This document shows, one piece after another, positions 16,732 to 24,744 of a stretch of 64,000 bases of DNA. The notes under the pieces are model-generated. The model saw only the letters and a list, made by a program, of their open reading frames with translations. It was not told where the DNA came from and did not search any database. The stretch comes from a virus. Within the stretch, counting starts at the first letter, position 1. Each line of letters begins with the position of its first letter. The DNA is taken from the IMG/VR virus record IMGVR_UViG_3300020190_000007, positions 106,861 through 170,860 of that record, one strand, 5' to 3'. Both the position numbers and the translations under genes were made by a program.

Positions 16732-17534
16732 TTTTTAATTTTTTTCTTTTCGGCTAACGCCTTTGGTTTAGTATCAGGACCTGGTTGTGGTTCAAACGGG
16801 TCAAACGGTTCGTCTTCTTGTGGTCTTGTTGGTGTTTTTGGTTTGGTTGGTGTTTCTGTTGGTGTTTCAACAGGTGCTGGTTGGGCTGCAGCCATGATTG
16901 CATCATAAGTCATAAACTCAGGTACACCATTGTGACCTTTTTTCGCTCTTGTTGCCGGCATTGGTTGAAACGTCGCTTCCATTTTTTCACTAATAATATT
17001 CATGATGTCATTTTTAGATGTAAAATTACTGTATTTTGATTCAGTCAAATCTAACACCCATTCTTCAACTTCTGAAACACTTTCGTTCATTTTTTTCTTC
17101 CAACCTTGTTTTGCTCTAATAGCAAATTTTATTTCGGCTTCTTGGTCTATAATTTTTTTAGGTACTTTTTTACCTTCGTCTTGATATTTCTTACTTTTTT
17201 CTTTTAAAGAATTAAGTTCTTTTTTTAGTTCTACAACTGACTTACCAGCGTGTTCACCGGTTTTTTTAACCTTGGTATCACCCTCCCATTTTTCATTTAC
17301 ACCCCCATGTTTTTTGTCCTTACATTTAGGACATACTTTAGATTCGTAAGTTTCAATGGTTTTACCATCGGCTTTAGCTGCTTCGATATCTTTTAAATTA
17401 TTCGCTTTAATCATAACAGCTTCTTTAAGAACTGTTTTAGATAAAGTTATAAGTTCGTTATCACTTAAACGAGAAAGAGTTCTCTCTGAAAACCCTTCCA
17501 TTATTAATTCTTCAATGACTAATCTTCTATTCAT
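16728..17534 (-). CDS. Uncharacterised protein with Pro/Thr-rich C-terminal tail
   Basis: 268 residues. The N-terminal helix (MNRRLVIEELIMEGFSERTLSRL-like) carries an L/I-x-E site. There is a lone CPKC pair at about residues 68-71, then a Lys-rich helical middle (about 95-150), an EWVLDLTESKY segment, a KKGHNGVPEFMTYDAI segment, and a TPTETPTKPKTPTRP linker to the end. ATGA overlaps on both sides couple it to its neighbours. Possibly a virion or small-terminase-like accessory protein, but nothing in the sequence proves that. Confidence 0.55.
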   Translation of the reverse strand: MNRRLVIEELIMEGFSERTLSRLSDNELITLSKTVLKEAVMIKANNLKDIEAAKADGKTIETYESKVCPKCKDKKHGGVNEKWEGDTKVKKTGEHAGKSVVELKKELNSLKEKSKKYQDEGKKVPKKIIDQEAEIKFAIRAKQGWKKKMNESVSEVEEWVLDLTESKYSNFTSKNDIMNIISEKMEATFQPMPATRAKKGHNGVPEFMTYDAIMAAAQPAPVETPTETPTKPKTPTRPQEDEPFDPFEPQPGPDTKPKALAEKKKIKK

Positions 17535-17932
17535 GATTCTTTGAATTTTATTGATTTTTTTTCAAGGGAGATATTCCTTTCTTTTAATTTTTTTGAAACA
17601 TTTTCATATGACTCACCAAAACGGAAAAATAACCTATCTTCTTCTAAATCAAAATTAGATTTTTCCCACGCCATAGCAATTATACCATCTACAGCATCAA
17701 TAACACCGAAATAGTCTGAATTTTGTATTAATTCAAAAACTATTTCGGTGTCTTTCAGTAGACCAACTTGGTCTATATATTCAATGTTTGGTGATTTTGG
17801 TGTGGATGTTGATGATGCGGGTATGTCAAACCATTCGTCCATGTCTATCTCAGTTGATTCACTAAAAATGAATTCATACTGTTTTTGACCCTTATAATCG
17901 GTTCCAATTTCGTTGACATATATAAGTCGCAT
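17531..17932 (-). CDS. Small acidic head-operon protein
   Basis: 133 residues. N-terminal beta segment (RLIYVNEIGTDYKGQKQYEFIF), then an acidic helix-strand region with SDYFGVIDAVDGIIAMAW, and a Lys-rich C-terminal helix. No motif recognised. The start lies 1 nt after the upstream stop and its stop overlaps the next start, so it belongs to the same operon as its neighbours. Confidence 0.6.
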   Translation of the reverse strand: MRLIYVNEIGTDYKGQKQYEFIFSESTEIDMDEWFDIPASSTSTPKSPNIEYIDQVGLLKDTEIVFELIQNSDYFGVIDAVDGIIAMAWEKSNFDLEEDRLFFRFGESYENVSKKLKERNISLEKKSIKFKES

Positions 17933-17933
17933 T

Positions 17934-18995
17934 TTACTTAAAGTATTTACCTAAAGTATTAGATATTGTTTTGTTAATTTCTTTTTTGATTTCGTCCAAA
18001 TCGATTTCCTTAACATCATCACCACCTAAATCAGCGTATTTTGATAAATCAATTTCTTCTTCCGTTGACATTGGTGTGTTTATAAAACTTTCCAATTTGT
18101 CCATTGCGTGCATTTCACCTAAATCAGCGTCAGCAGTTGGTTCAGCTGGTGTAGTATCGTCATCAGCAGGAACGTCAGACATATCATCAGATGGTTCGTC
18201 AGATAACTCTACATCATCCTCAATATCCCTATCGAATTTTTTACCAATCTCTTCGATATCATCATCCTCCAACTTATCTAAATCTACTGCCGAAATAACC
18301 ATGTTAAGGACATATTTGATATCGTCACTTTCCATTTTATCTTTTTGGTCTCTTAGTTCTTGTCCTAATTTTCCTGCAAATTTTTGGATTTCAGTCATAT
18401 AGTCAGATGGTTTACCTGATTCATCAGATGGTAAATCATCACCCATTTCGTCCCCTTCAGGTGCCATTGGAGTATTACTTTCGGGAGCCATTGGGACATC
18501 ACTTTCGGGAGCCATTGGGACATCACCACCCATTTCAGGTGATGGTGGTACGTCACCCTCAGGAGCTACGGGAGCTGGCGGAACCTCACCCATTTCTGGT
18601 GATGAAACAGGAGCTTCGTTAGCGGGTTCTGAAGTTGGTTTTTGTTTTAAAACGTACTTAGTTGCTTCATTTAATTCACGTCCAGATAATAACTCTAATC
18701 TTTTTAGTGCTTCCGCATATGAATTAAATTTATTTTTATTTTTCATGAATAGACCACCGATGTAGTCTAATGAATTTTCGTTTAAACCTTTTTTAACGTA
18801 GTATCCATCTTTTTCTCTTACAATACCAAATCTGAAACCACTTACGGATTCAGAAAGATATTCAGTTTTAGATACTGGTGATTGGTTAGGGGTAGATGAT
18901 TTTTTATCATTACCGTAATAGGTCAACTCGAGGATACGTCTTAGTTTGTCGTCTCCGTTAAGTTTTTCGCTTCCTAATGGTTTTAAATCTGCCAT
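17934..18995 (-). CDS. Low-complexity acidic virion-operon protein
   Basis: 353 residues. The N-terminal about 120 residues are mixed, with LRRILELTYYG and a YVKKGLNENSLDYIGGLF segment. The middle (about 125-195) is a Pro/Glu/Met linker with imperfect DVPMAPES repeats. The C-terminal part is strongly acidic, with helical segments ending in KEINKTISNTLGKYFK. No family recognised. It is the first gene of the block running to terminase and has a TATTTATA motif 37 nt upstream. Composition resembles scaffold or linker proteins. Confidence 0.6.
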   Translation of the reverse strand: MADLKPLGSEKLNGDDKLRRILELTYYGNDKKSSTPNQSPVSKTEYLSESVSGFRFGIVREKDGYYVKKGLNENSLDYIGGLFMKNKNKFNSYAEALKRLELLSGRELNEATKYVLKQKPTSEPANEAPVSSPEMGEVPPAPVAPEGDVPPSPEMGGDVPMAPESDVPMAPESNTPMAPEGDEMGDDLPSDESGKPSDYMTEIQKFAGKLGQELRDQKDKMESDDIKYVLNMVISAVDLDKLEDDDIEEIGKKFDRDIEDDVELSDEPSDDMSDVPADDDTTPAEPTADADLGEMHAMDKLESFINTPMSTEEEIDLSKYADLGGDDVKEIDLDEIKKEINKTISNTLGKYFK

Positions 18996-19032
18996 TGCTT
19001 TAAATGTTGATAATTATATTATTCTTGTATCC

Positions 19033-19040
19033 TATAAATA
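19033..19040 (-). promoter_or_regulatory. TATTTATA late-type promoter motif
   Basis: Sense-strand TATTTATA followed by GGATAC, 37 nt before the start at 18995. The following bases match the site at 54763-54770 (TATTTATAGGATA). Confidence 0.5.
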
Positions 19041-19069
19041 CATGCATATAGATAAAAAATTTACTGTTT

Positions 19070-19858
19070 CTATTGCGGTAAGGACAATTTTTTATTTCGT
19101 ATTGAACTTTTGATATTAAAAAGTTTTTCGATAAATCCATTTCTTCTTAATAATTTGAAGGTTAAATTTTCATAGGAATATTCACCTCCTTTTTCTAATC
19201 CTGATTGTCTGAATTTTTTTAGCTTGTCTTTTAGGGTTTTTATTTCTTTTGAAACATCTCGACCTTTATTGTTTAAATCTTCTAAACGTTCTACTTCTTT
19301 TGCGTATTCCTCGGATTTTTCTAAAATTTTCTTCTCATCGATTTCAAAAGCTGATTCAAATTTTTTAGGTTCAATAACCCAATCATTATTCAAAACCGAG
19401 TAAACACCTGTTGCAAAATACTTGTCATCCACGTCTTGAACATACATCTCCACTTCATATCCTTTAATTTTAATATCGGTGGTCTCGTTCCACAATCTTC
19501 GTTTTACATCAAAAAATTCTTGTACGATTTGGTGATAAACAACTAAATCTTTAGACTCTGATTCATCAAATTCGTCATAATCAATTAATATGTGGATATC
19601 AACGTCTGAATATTCAGACCAATTATAGTTTGCTAATGAACCAATAAAAATAATATCATAGATGAAAAAATTAACCCCAACAAAGTCGATAAATTCTTCT
19701 GTTATTTCTAACATTTTTTTTCGAACTTCTGAATTTAAAACAGATTTACCATTATTAATATCAAAGATATCGTTAGGCAATGAATCCTTTGGAACAAAAG
19801 ATTTTACAATCTCTTTGTTCTTTTCCATGTCTTCAATTATTTCGTCAATTACACTCAT
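19070..19858 (-). CDS. Nucleotidyltransferase-fold protein
   Basis: 262 residues. The motif IFIGSLANYNWSEYSDVDIHIL (residues about 71-91) is the polymerase-beta-type signature, with Gly 73-Ser 74 and metal-binding Asp 85 and Asp 87. An EVEMYV strand (about 135-140) supplies the likely third acid. The C-terminal 90 residues are helical and Lys/Glu-rich. It could transfer a nucleotide to RNA, protein or a small molecule. No HEPN or antitoxin partner is adjacent, so a toxin-antitoxin reading is not supported. It overlaps the KTSC gene by 4 nt. Confidence 0.75.
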   Translation of the reverse strand: MSVIDEIIEDMEKNKEIVKSFVPKDSLPNDIFDINNGKSVLNSEVRKKMLEITEEFIDFVGVNFFIYDIIFIGSLANYNWSEYSDVDIHILIDYDEFDESESKDLVVYHQIVQEFFDVKRRLWNETTDIKIKGYEVEMYVQDVDDKYFATGVYSVLNNDWVIEPKKFESAFEIDEKKILEKSEEYAKEVERLEDLNNKGRDVSKEIKTLKDKLKKFRQSGLEKGGEYSYENLTFKLLRRNGFIEKLFNIKSSIRNKKLSLPQ

Positions 19859-20100
19859 TTGATTTTTTTATATTTATACGTTCTCGATATATTCGAATTA
19901 AAAAATTTACCTTGAGATTCTGATTTTTTAAAATTTTCAAAAATCTCTAGTGGCACATTTTCATATTCATAAATAGAACCATTATTAAATTCAATCGATA
20001 AATGGTTTTCAGATGAATTATAAATCGCTCGATTCAGATTTGATGATGAAACCACAACCTCTGTAATGTTACCTTCTGTTTTTTCTAAAATAATTGACAT
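19855..20100 (-). CDS. KTSC-domain protein
   Basis: 81 residues, essentially one KTSC domain: SSNLNRAIYNSSENHLSIEF, then FNNGSIYEYENVP, then a SQGKFFNSNISRTYKYKK end. These small domains occur in phage and bacterial proteins, often next to nucleic-acid enzymes, and bind an unknown ligand. It is co-encoded with the nucleotidyltransferase through an ATGA overlap. A TATTTATT motif lies 28 nt upstream. Confidence 0.8.
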   Translation of the reverse strand: MSIILEKTEGNITEVVVSSSNLNRAIYNSSENHLSIEFNNGSIYEYENVPLEIFENFKKSESQGKFFNSNISRTYKYKKIK

Positions 20101-20128
20101 AATTTTTTTTTTAGATATTAGTATACAT

Positions 20129-20136
20129 AATAAATA
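20129..20136 (-). promoter_or_regulatory. TATTTATT late-type motif before the KTSC gene
   Basis: Sense-strand GATATTTATTATG context, 28 nt upstream of the start at 20100. Confidence 0.4.
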
Positions 20137-20142
20137 TCAAAT

Positions 20143-20175
20143 AAAAAACCCCTTGTAGGGGTGTCATTTTTTATT
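20143..20175. terminator. Hairpin with A and T tracts between divergent genes
   Basis: ACCCCT (20148-20153) and AGGGGT (20157-20162) form a 6-bp stem with a TGT loop. It has A6 before it and a T-rich tract after 20166. It lies between divergent genes, where no gene needs termination, so it may be an insulator or part of a leader. Confidence 0.45.
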
Positions 20176-20272
20176 TATGTTTGTGGAAACAGGTATTCCT
20201 AAAAACAACTTCTCGGAGTCAACATTTGTTTTTACGGGATTCTTTTTGTATACTTAAAGAAAATTATTTCGT

Positions 20273-22291
20273 ATGTCAGTAGATTTTTTCGAAGAAGGAA
20301 ACACAACCAACCCAAAGAAAACAAGAAAGGGTTCAACCACCCCTATCCTTGATAACTTTTCAAGGGATTTAAACAAAATGGTAGAAGAGGGTAAAATTGA
20401 CCCAATAATTGGGAGAGATGGTGAGGTTAAAAGAATTGCACAGATATTATCTAGAAAAAAGAAAAACAACGTAGTGATAATTGGTGACGCGGGTGTGGGT
20501 AAATCGGCTTTAGTTGAGAAACTCGCTCAGATGATTGTAAAAGGAGATTGTCCATCAAATCTTTTAGACAAACGAGTTGTATCATTAGATTTAACATCTT
20601 TGGTGGCTGGTACAAAATACAGAGGTCAGTTTGAAGAACGTATTAAAGCAGTTCTAAACGAAATACAGAATGAACCTAATGTAATTGTGTTTATTGATGA
20701 AATACACACAATGGTTGGTGCTGGCAACGCTAGCGGGTCAATGGACGCCGCTAATATTATGAAACCCGCATTAGCTCGAGGAGAAATTCAATGTATTGGG
20801 GCGACAACATTTGATGAATTTAAAAAACACATCGAGAAAGATGGTGCATTAGTTAGAAGATTTCAAAAAATAATTTTGAAAGAACCAAGTAAGGAAGAAA
20901 CAGTTCAAATTTTAAAAAATTTAAAAGATTCATATCAAAATTTTCACAAAGTATTTTATGAACCGGAGGTTTTTGAAACTATCGTGAATTTGTCATCAAG
21001 ATTTATCACAGACCGTCAGTTTCCCGATAAAGCAATTGACGTGATGGATGAATTGGGTTCAGAAAAAAAAATAAATACCAAAATTCCTGAGATTATTGAA
21101 AAACTAAAAAAGGAATCTGATGATTTAAAAAATAGGAAGATAGAAGTTGTAAAAAGTCAAAACTATGAACAAGCGGCTAAATTAAGAGATGAAGAAAGAA
21201 AATTACTGAGTAAATTAAATGATGAAAAAAAGAAGTGGTTAGACAAACAAAAAGACAATAAAACACCCGTAACGGTTGCAGATGTATATGAAATGATTTC
21301 ACAAATTACAGGTGTACCTCTCTCTAAGATTGATGATACAGAGACCGCAAATCTTTTGAACTTAGAAGAAAAATTAAAATCTAAAGTAATTGGTCAAGAC
21401 GAGGCTATTTCAATAATTTCCAAATCAATTAGAAGAAATAGGGTTGGTATTAAAGATACAAATAAACCAATAGGTTCTTTTATATTTTTAGGTTCAACTG
21501 GTGTTGGTAAAACATATCTCGCAAAATCGATTGCTGAACTACTTTTCGGAGACTCCGAAAAAGTAATTCGTGTTGATATGAGTGAATACATGGAAAAACA
21601 CAACGTGGCAAAATTAATTGGTTCACCTCCAGGTTATGTTGGTTATGATGAAGGAGGCCAACTTACTGAGAAGATTAAAAATAATCCATTTTCTGTGGTA
21701 TTGTTCGATGAGGTTGAAAAAGCACACAAAGACGTTTTCAATATCTTACTTCAAATTTTGGATGAAGGACATTTAACCGATTCGTTTGGAAGAAAAGTAA
21801 ACTTTACAAACACTATAGTAATCATGACATCCAATATTGGTGCAAAAAAAGTATCTGAATTTGGTAAGGGTGTTGGTTTTAGTTCATCATCTTCAGAATC
21901 ACAAAACTTTGAGGTTAAAAAATCAATCGTTCAAAAATCATTAAAACAACACTTTAACCCTGAGTTTTTGAATCGAGTAGACGACATAATCAGTTTTAAT
22001 TCGTTAGATAAAGATGTAATTAAAAAGATTATTGAAATTGAATTAAATAAGTTGTCTGTTAGATTAAAAGAAAAAAATTATAAAGTTTCTTTTGATAAGA
22101 CAATTGTGGAGAGAATATCGGAACTTAATATTCAAGAAGATTTTGGTGCAAGACCAGTTAAAAGAATCATCCAAAATATGTGTGAAGATTATTTAAGTGA
22201 TTCAATCTTAAAAGGCGAAATTAAGGAGAATGATTCCATTAATTTAAAATTTAAAGACGGTGAAATAAAAATTTTTAAAAAAAGGGTGTAA
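20273..22291 (+). CDS. ClpC-like double AAA+ unfoldase lacking the N-domain
   Basis: 672 residues, against about 810 for bacterial ClpC. Two AAA+ modules are visible: Walker A GDAGVGKS (71-78) with Walker B VIVFIDE (137-143), and Walker A GSTGVGKT (407-414) with Walker B VVLFDE (475-480). Between them is a short UVR-like helix, NYEQAAKLRDEERK (297-310), as in ClpC. The N-terminal double Clp-N repeat is missing; only about 25 residues precede the first AAA module. A VGF tripeptide (534-536) sits where ClpA and ClpC carry the ClpP-docking loop. It may therefore feed phage-chosen substrates to host ClpP. No clpP gene is seen in the window. Confidence 0.92.
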   Translation: MSVDFFEEGNTTNPKKTRKGSTTPILDNFSRDLNKMVEEGKIDPIIGRDGEVKRIAQILSRKKKNNVVIIGDAGVGKSALVEKLAQMIVKGDCPSNLLDKRVVSLDLTSLVAGTKYRGQFEERIKAVLNEIQNEPNVIVFIDEIHTMVGAGNASGSMDAANIMKPALARGEIQCIGATTFDEFKKHIEKDGALVRRFQKIILKEPSKEETVQILKNLKDSYQNFHKVFYEPEVFETIVNLSSRFITDRQFPDKAIDVMDELGSEKKINTKIPEIIEKLKKESDDLKNRKIEVVKSQNYEQAAKLRDEERKLLSKLNDEKKKWLDKQKDNKTPVTVADVYEMISQITGVPLSKIDDTETANLLNLEEKLKSKVIGQDEAISIISKSIRRNRVGIKDTNKPIGSFIFLGSTGVGKTYLAKSIAELLFGDSEKVIRVDMSEYMEKHNVAKLIGSPPGYVGYDEGGQLTEKIKNNPFSVVLFDEVEKAHKDVFNILLQILDEGHLTDSFGRKVNFTNTIVIMTSNIGAKKVSEFGKGVGFSSSSSESQNFEVKKSIVQKSLKQHFNPEFLNRVDDIISFNSLDKDVIKKIIEIELNKLSVRLKEKNYKVSFDKTIVERISELNIQEDFGARPVKRIIQNMCEDYLSDSILKGEIKENDSINLKFKDGEIKIFKKRV

Positions 22292-22399
22292 ATATTCATA
22301 CTTTTTAAAAAAACATATATATTTATATTCACACAGGATATCTTTGCCGATTTCCTTTCGTTTTATAGTCTGTGGTGTTGAAACCACAAAATGACCACA

Positions 22400-22430
22400 A
22401 ACCCCCGACTCTCTGTTGGGGGTTTTTATT
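22400..22430 (+). terminator. Rho-independent terminator after the clp gene / candidate sRNA
   Basis: AACCCCC (22400-22406) pairs with GGGGGTT (22418-22424) around an 11-nt loop, followed by a T-rich tract. Confidence 0.85.
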
Positions 22431-22456
22431 TTTTTGGTATTCTAAAAATTATTATT

Positions 22457-22464
22457 TATATTTG
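22457..22464 (+). promoter_or_regulatory. Host-type promoter (TATATTTG) for the RNA-repair pair
   Basis: Exact TAnnTTTG match 18 nt upstream of the ATG at 22483 and directly behind the terminator of the previous transcript. Confidence 0.55.
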
Positions 22465-22482
22465 CGATAAATCTATTTTACC

Positions 22483-22896
22483 ATGGAATATACAAAAGAT
22501 TTGATATTAGTTAGGGGTTTACCCGGCTCGGGTAAATCCACTTTAGGTGAGGTCATTCTTTATACCCCAAATAATCCAATGAAACCATTGTCGGCGGATG
22601 ATTTCTTTACAGACAAGGAAGGTAACTACAATTTTGACCCAATAAAATTAAGGGAAGCTCATAACGACTGCCAACAAAGGTGTGCAAATTTGATGATGAA
22701 TAGCGTCGTAAGAGTTGTTGTGTCAAATACGTTTACCCAAGAATGGGAAATGGAACCATATTTTGAAATGGCGAAAAGATACGGATATCGAATTCACACT
22801 ATTGTTGTTGAAAACAGACACGGTGGTGAAAATGTCCACGGAGTACCCTCTGACAAATTAGAGATTATGAAAAATCGTTTTGAAGTAAAACTGTGA
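22483..22896 (+). CDS. P-loop polynucleotide-kinase-like protein (N4BP2/PNK type)
   Basis: 137 residues. Walker A GLPGSGKST (12-20), then the PNK-type acidic strand SADDFF (about 38-43), then VVVSNTFTQEWEMEPY (about 79-94) and a C-terminal HGVPSDKLEIMKNRF helix. This order matches N4BP2-like and T4 Pnkp-type 5' kinases, which phosphorylate 5'-OH ends of nucleic acids during RNA repair. Its TGA overlaps the GTG of the next gene, giving a tight pair with a receiver-like domain linked to RNA-end processing. The kinase fold is clear; the RNA substrate is inferred. Confidence 0.8.
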   Translation: MEYTKDLILVRGLPGSGKSTLGEVILYTPNNPMKPLSADDFFTDKEGNYNFDPIKLREAHNDCQQRCANLMMNSVVRVVVSNTFTQEWEMEPYFEMAKRYGYRIHTIVVENRHGGENVHGVPSDKLEIMKNRFEVKL

Positions 22897-23231
22897 TAGT
22901 TAGGTTACAAAAATACCATGAGGATGGTTTAGATAATGTTGAGTTGATTTCTTTAGACCACGACTTGGGTGATAGCGCAATGAAAGAATGGTTACACGGT
23001 GTAGTTAAAAACTACGAAATCAACTACGACAATATCACCGAGAAAACAGGTATGGACTGTACCAAATGGTTAGTTAATCAGTGGTTGGATGGAAAACCTG
23101 TTGTTGATGTGGTTGTACATTCAGCCAACGCGGTTGGGAGTGCTAATATGATGGGGTACATCAATAATTATAGACATATCCACAGATTACCCCAAAACTG
23201 TGTGAGAGTTCAGTGGGACCATACGGTTTAA
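22893..23231 (+). CDS. cREC-type receiver-like domain, cyclic-phosphate processing family
   Basis: 112 residues from a GTG at 22893 that overlaps the upstream stop. The pattern ELISLDHDLG (about 17-26), GMDCTKWLV (about 53-61) and VVVHSANAVGSANMMGYI (about 73-90) matches the cyclic-phosphate processing receiver family proposed to act on RNA ends. The usual N-terminal strand with an LDDxR motif is absent, so the protein is short at its N-terminus or the start lies elsewhere. Its partner is the kinase encoded directly upstream. A joint role in healing cleaved tRNA or other RNA is inferred. Confidence 0.65.
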   Translation: MIVRLQKYHEDGLDNVELISLDHDLGDSAMKEWLHGVVKNYEINYDNITEKTGMDCTKWLVNQWLDGKPVVDVVVHSANAVGSANMMGYINNYRHIHRLPQNCVRVQWDHTV

Positions 23232-23314
23232 ACTTTTTTTAAACAATTTATTCATTTATTTGTATAGGTCGATTTTTTTGGTCAAATTTGTGATGAACCA
23301 AAAATTAAATCGAC

Positions 23315-23659
23315 ATGCCACCAAAACTACCTAAAAAACCAAACGATACCGTAATCAAAAAGTTAATACTCCAACAGGACTATAATAGCTTTGGTGATTT
23401 TTACAATGTTAACAAAGAACTAATTTATCTGACGTTAGTCAACCTCTTTAAAAGTCTTAAAAGAAAAGATAAAAACAATGTAATTTTAGTGTTAGGCGCT
23501 AAGATAAATGGTTTACAATGGGAAACTGAGTTAAAATTTAAAAGAAAAGAATCAATTGTTTTAGTAAGGGATATTCTACCATTCTTTGAAGGTAACGAAG
23601 ATTATGAAACTTGTGCTGAAATAACCGATACGTACAATAAAATACTTCAGATTCAATAA
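23315..23659 (+). CDS. Small phage protein of unknown function
   Basis: 114 residues. A Lys/Pro-rich N-terminus (PPKLPKKP) precedes a helical segment (VNKELIYLTLVNLFKSLKRK), a VILVLGAKINGLQWETELKFKR beta region and an acidic C-terminal helix. No motif recognised. It is preceded by a TTTATTTG sequence that is one base from the host -7 element. Possibly an early gene, by promoter type only. Confidence 0.6.
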   Translation: MPPKLPKKPNDTVIKKLILQQDYNSFGDFYNVNKELIYLTLVNLFKSLKRKDKNNVILVLGAKINGLQWETELKFKRKESIVLVRDILPFFEGNEDYETCAEITDTYNKILQIQ

Positions 23660-23713
23660 TAAGATGATGATTGATTGATATCACCTAAACGGGTTATATC
23701 ACTCCGTAATCAC

Positions 23714-23968
23714 TTACTCAGATACTGAGTCGTCTGATTTCTTTTTATGTGAGAACTTGTCTACAGTATCTGCACCCATTCCAATTGCAGTAATAACCAT
23801 AACTGCGTTTACTAATTCTTCAGATGGTTTAATGTCACCATGAGAAAAAGAATTTACAGCCATGGTACCACAAAGGAATAATGCGCCTAATAGAGCAATT
23901 ACCGGTTTGATTGAAGTTGACCCTCTTTCATCTTTGAATAGGTCAATAATCCATTTTTTAAAGTTCAT
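23714..23968 (-). CDS. Small two-TM membrane protein, holin-like
   Basis: 84 residues. Two predicted transmembrane helices: about 21-40 (PVIALLGALFLCGTMAVNSF) and about 52-67 (LVNAVMVITAIGMGAD). The N-terminus is amphipathic with KKWIIDLFKDERGS, and the C-terminus is Lys/Ser-rich. The layout fits small phage holins. A TATTTATA motif lies 37 nt upstream, as for other late genes. The endolysin gene is about 38 kb away, so the holin call rests on topology alone. Confidence 0.5.
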   Translation of the reverse strand: MNFKKWIIDLFKDERGSTSIKPVIALLGALFLCGTMAVNSFSHGDIKPSEELVNAVMVITAIGMGADTVDKFSHKKKSDDSVSE

Positions 23969-24005
23969 AGTTGTAATTTAGTTTAGTTTTATTTATTTGG
24001 TTTAC

Positions 24006-24013
24006 TATAAATA
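24006..24013 (-). promoter_or_regulatory. TATTTATA late-type promoter motif before the holin-like gene
   Basis: Sense-strand GAGGTATTTATAG context, 37 nt upstream of the start at 23968. Confidence 0.45.
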
Positions 24014-24103
24014 CCTCGGCAATGAAGATTGTTATATATATTTTTTTAAACATTTTGAAATATGAAATTTACTTGTTATAATTTATAATAAAAGTTAACA
24101 GAT

Positions 24104-24189
24104 GAATAAGAAGCGAAGTTGGTCGATTACATCTGACTTGAAATTAGGTGTACTACAAAGTATCGTAGGTTCAAATTTTACTCTCTCCG
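24104..24189 (+). tRNA. tRNA-Ser(UGA)-like gene with damaged acceptor stem
   Basis: From position 24119 onward the sequence follows bacterial tRNA-Ser: a GGTCGATT D-loop, an anticodon stem TCTGA/TTAGG-type with loop CUUGAAA (anticodon UGA at 24139-24141), a variable arm (TACT/AGTA), a T-arm with TTCAAAT, a 3' acceptor strand TCTCTCC and discriminator G. The 5' acceptor strand (GAATAAG, 24104-24110) pairs at only four of seven positions with the 3' strand. It may be a decaying tRNA, need repair or editing, or have a different 5' end. A 48-codon ORF overlaps it and is probably chance. Confidence 0.55.
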
Positions 24190-24244
24190 ACACAGATGAA
24201 AGAGTGGTTCGATTTCCTATAGGGATACAACTAAAAAAGACAAT

Positions 24245-24487
24245 ATGTTAGAAAAAATTTTAGAACAATATGCAGATGAGGAAATTTTAATAGCGGATGG
24301 ATTTGATTCCGCGGTATTAGGAATTGATGAAAACTCTATGAGATTGATTTACTCGGTTGAAAAGTGTTTAAAGATTCTCATGGACCAAGGTATGGACATG
24401 ACTGAAGCGGTTGAATATTTTGATTTTAACGTGTCAGGTTCATACATGGGAGAGAAGACACCAATATGGTGTGATGATTTATTTTAA
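24245..24487 (+). CDS. Small acidic phage protein
   Basis: 80 residues, acidic, helical N-terminus (MLEKILEQYADEEILIADGF) and a C-terminal motif VSGSYMGEKTPIWCDDLF that I recall from short conserved phage and bacterial proteins of unknown function. It lies between the tRNA-Ser-like sequence and a terminator. No catalytic residues are evident. Confidence 0.65.
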   Translation: MLEKILEQYADEEILIADGFDSAVLGIDENSMRLIYSVEKCLKILMDQGMDMTEAVEYFDFNVSGSYMGEKTPIWCDDLF

Positions 24488-24656
24488 AAAAACTTTTTGT
24501 ATATTTGTATATACTTATTAAACAATGATGAACTTGGTACACATACAACAAACGTCAAACAACCCGCTAAGTGGTAATGGGAGAGGTTTGTATTTAAGTA
24601 ACCCAAGTTCGGATTTTAAGTTGTAAGTTATACTGAGAGTAAACTCTAACTAATTG

Positions 24657-24691
24657 AACCCGAACTTTTATTTTTGAAGTTCGGGTTTTTT
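24657..24691 (+). terminator. Rho-independent terminator before the tRNA array
   Basis: An 11-bp stem, AACCCGAACTT (24657-24667) with AAGTTCGGGTT (24677-24687), followed by T6. It separates the upstream mRNA from the tRNA transcript. Confidence 0.9.
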
Positions 24692-24744
24692 ATTTTAAGT
24701 CTTTTTTTTGTATAATTGTACAATAGTTCAGATTGAACTGAATT

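Larger units (their letters stand above)
22292..22482 (+). other. Intergenic region with candidate small RNA and terminator
   Basis: No ORF. It holds a TATTTATA motif at 22320-22327 and an element CTTTGCCGA (22342-22350) ... CCTTTCGTTTTATAGTCT (22354-22371), repeated in altered form near 32 kb. It also has a small hairpin (GTGGT/ACCAC around 22372-22387), a terminator at 22400-22430 and a host-type promoter at 22457-22464. A short RNA of about 95 nt from 22333 to 22430 is a reasonable reading. Confidence 0.4.

Noticed and set aside
19070-19858. MNT/HEPN-type toxin-antitoxin nucleotidyltransferase
   Set aside because: The motif is right for the fold, but the partner gene is a KTSC-domain protein and no HEPN protein is adjacent.
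23660-23713. Terminator between convergent genes
   Set aside because: The repeated GATATCAC/GTTATATCAC words do not form a stable hairpin with a T tract.
24101-24247. 48-codon ORF (MNKKRSW...)
   Set aside because: It covers the tRNA-Ser-like sequence, and the base pattern is explained better by the tRNA arms.
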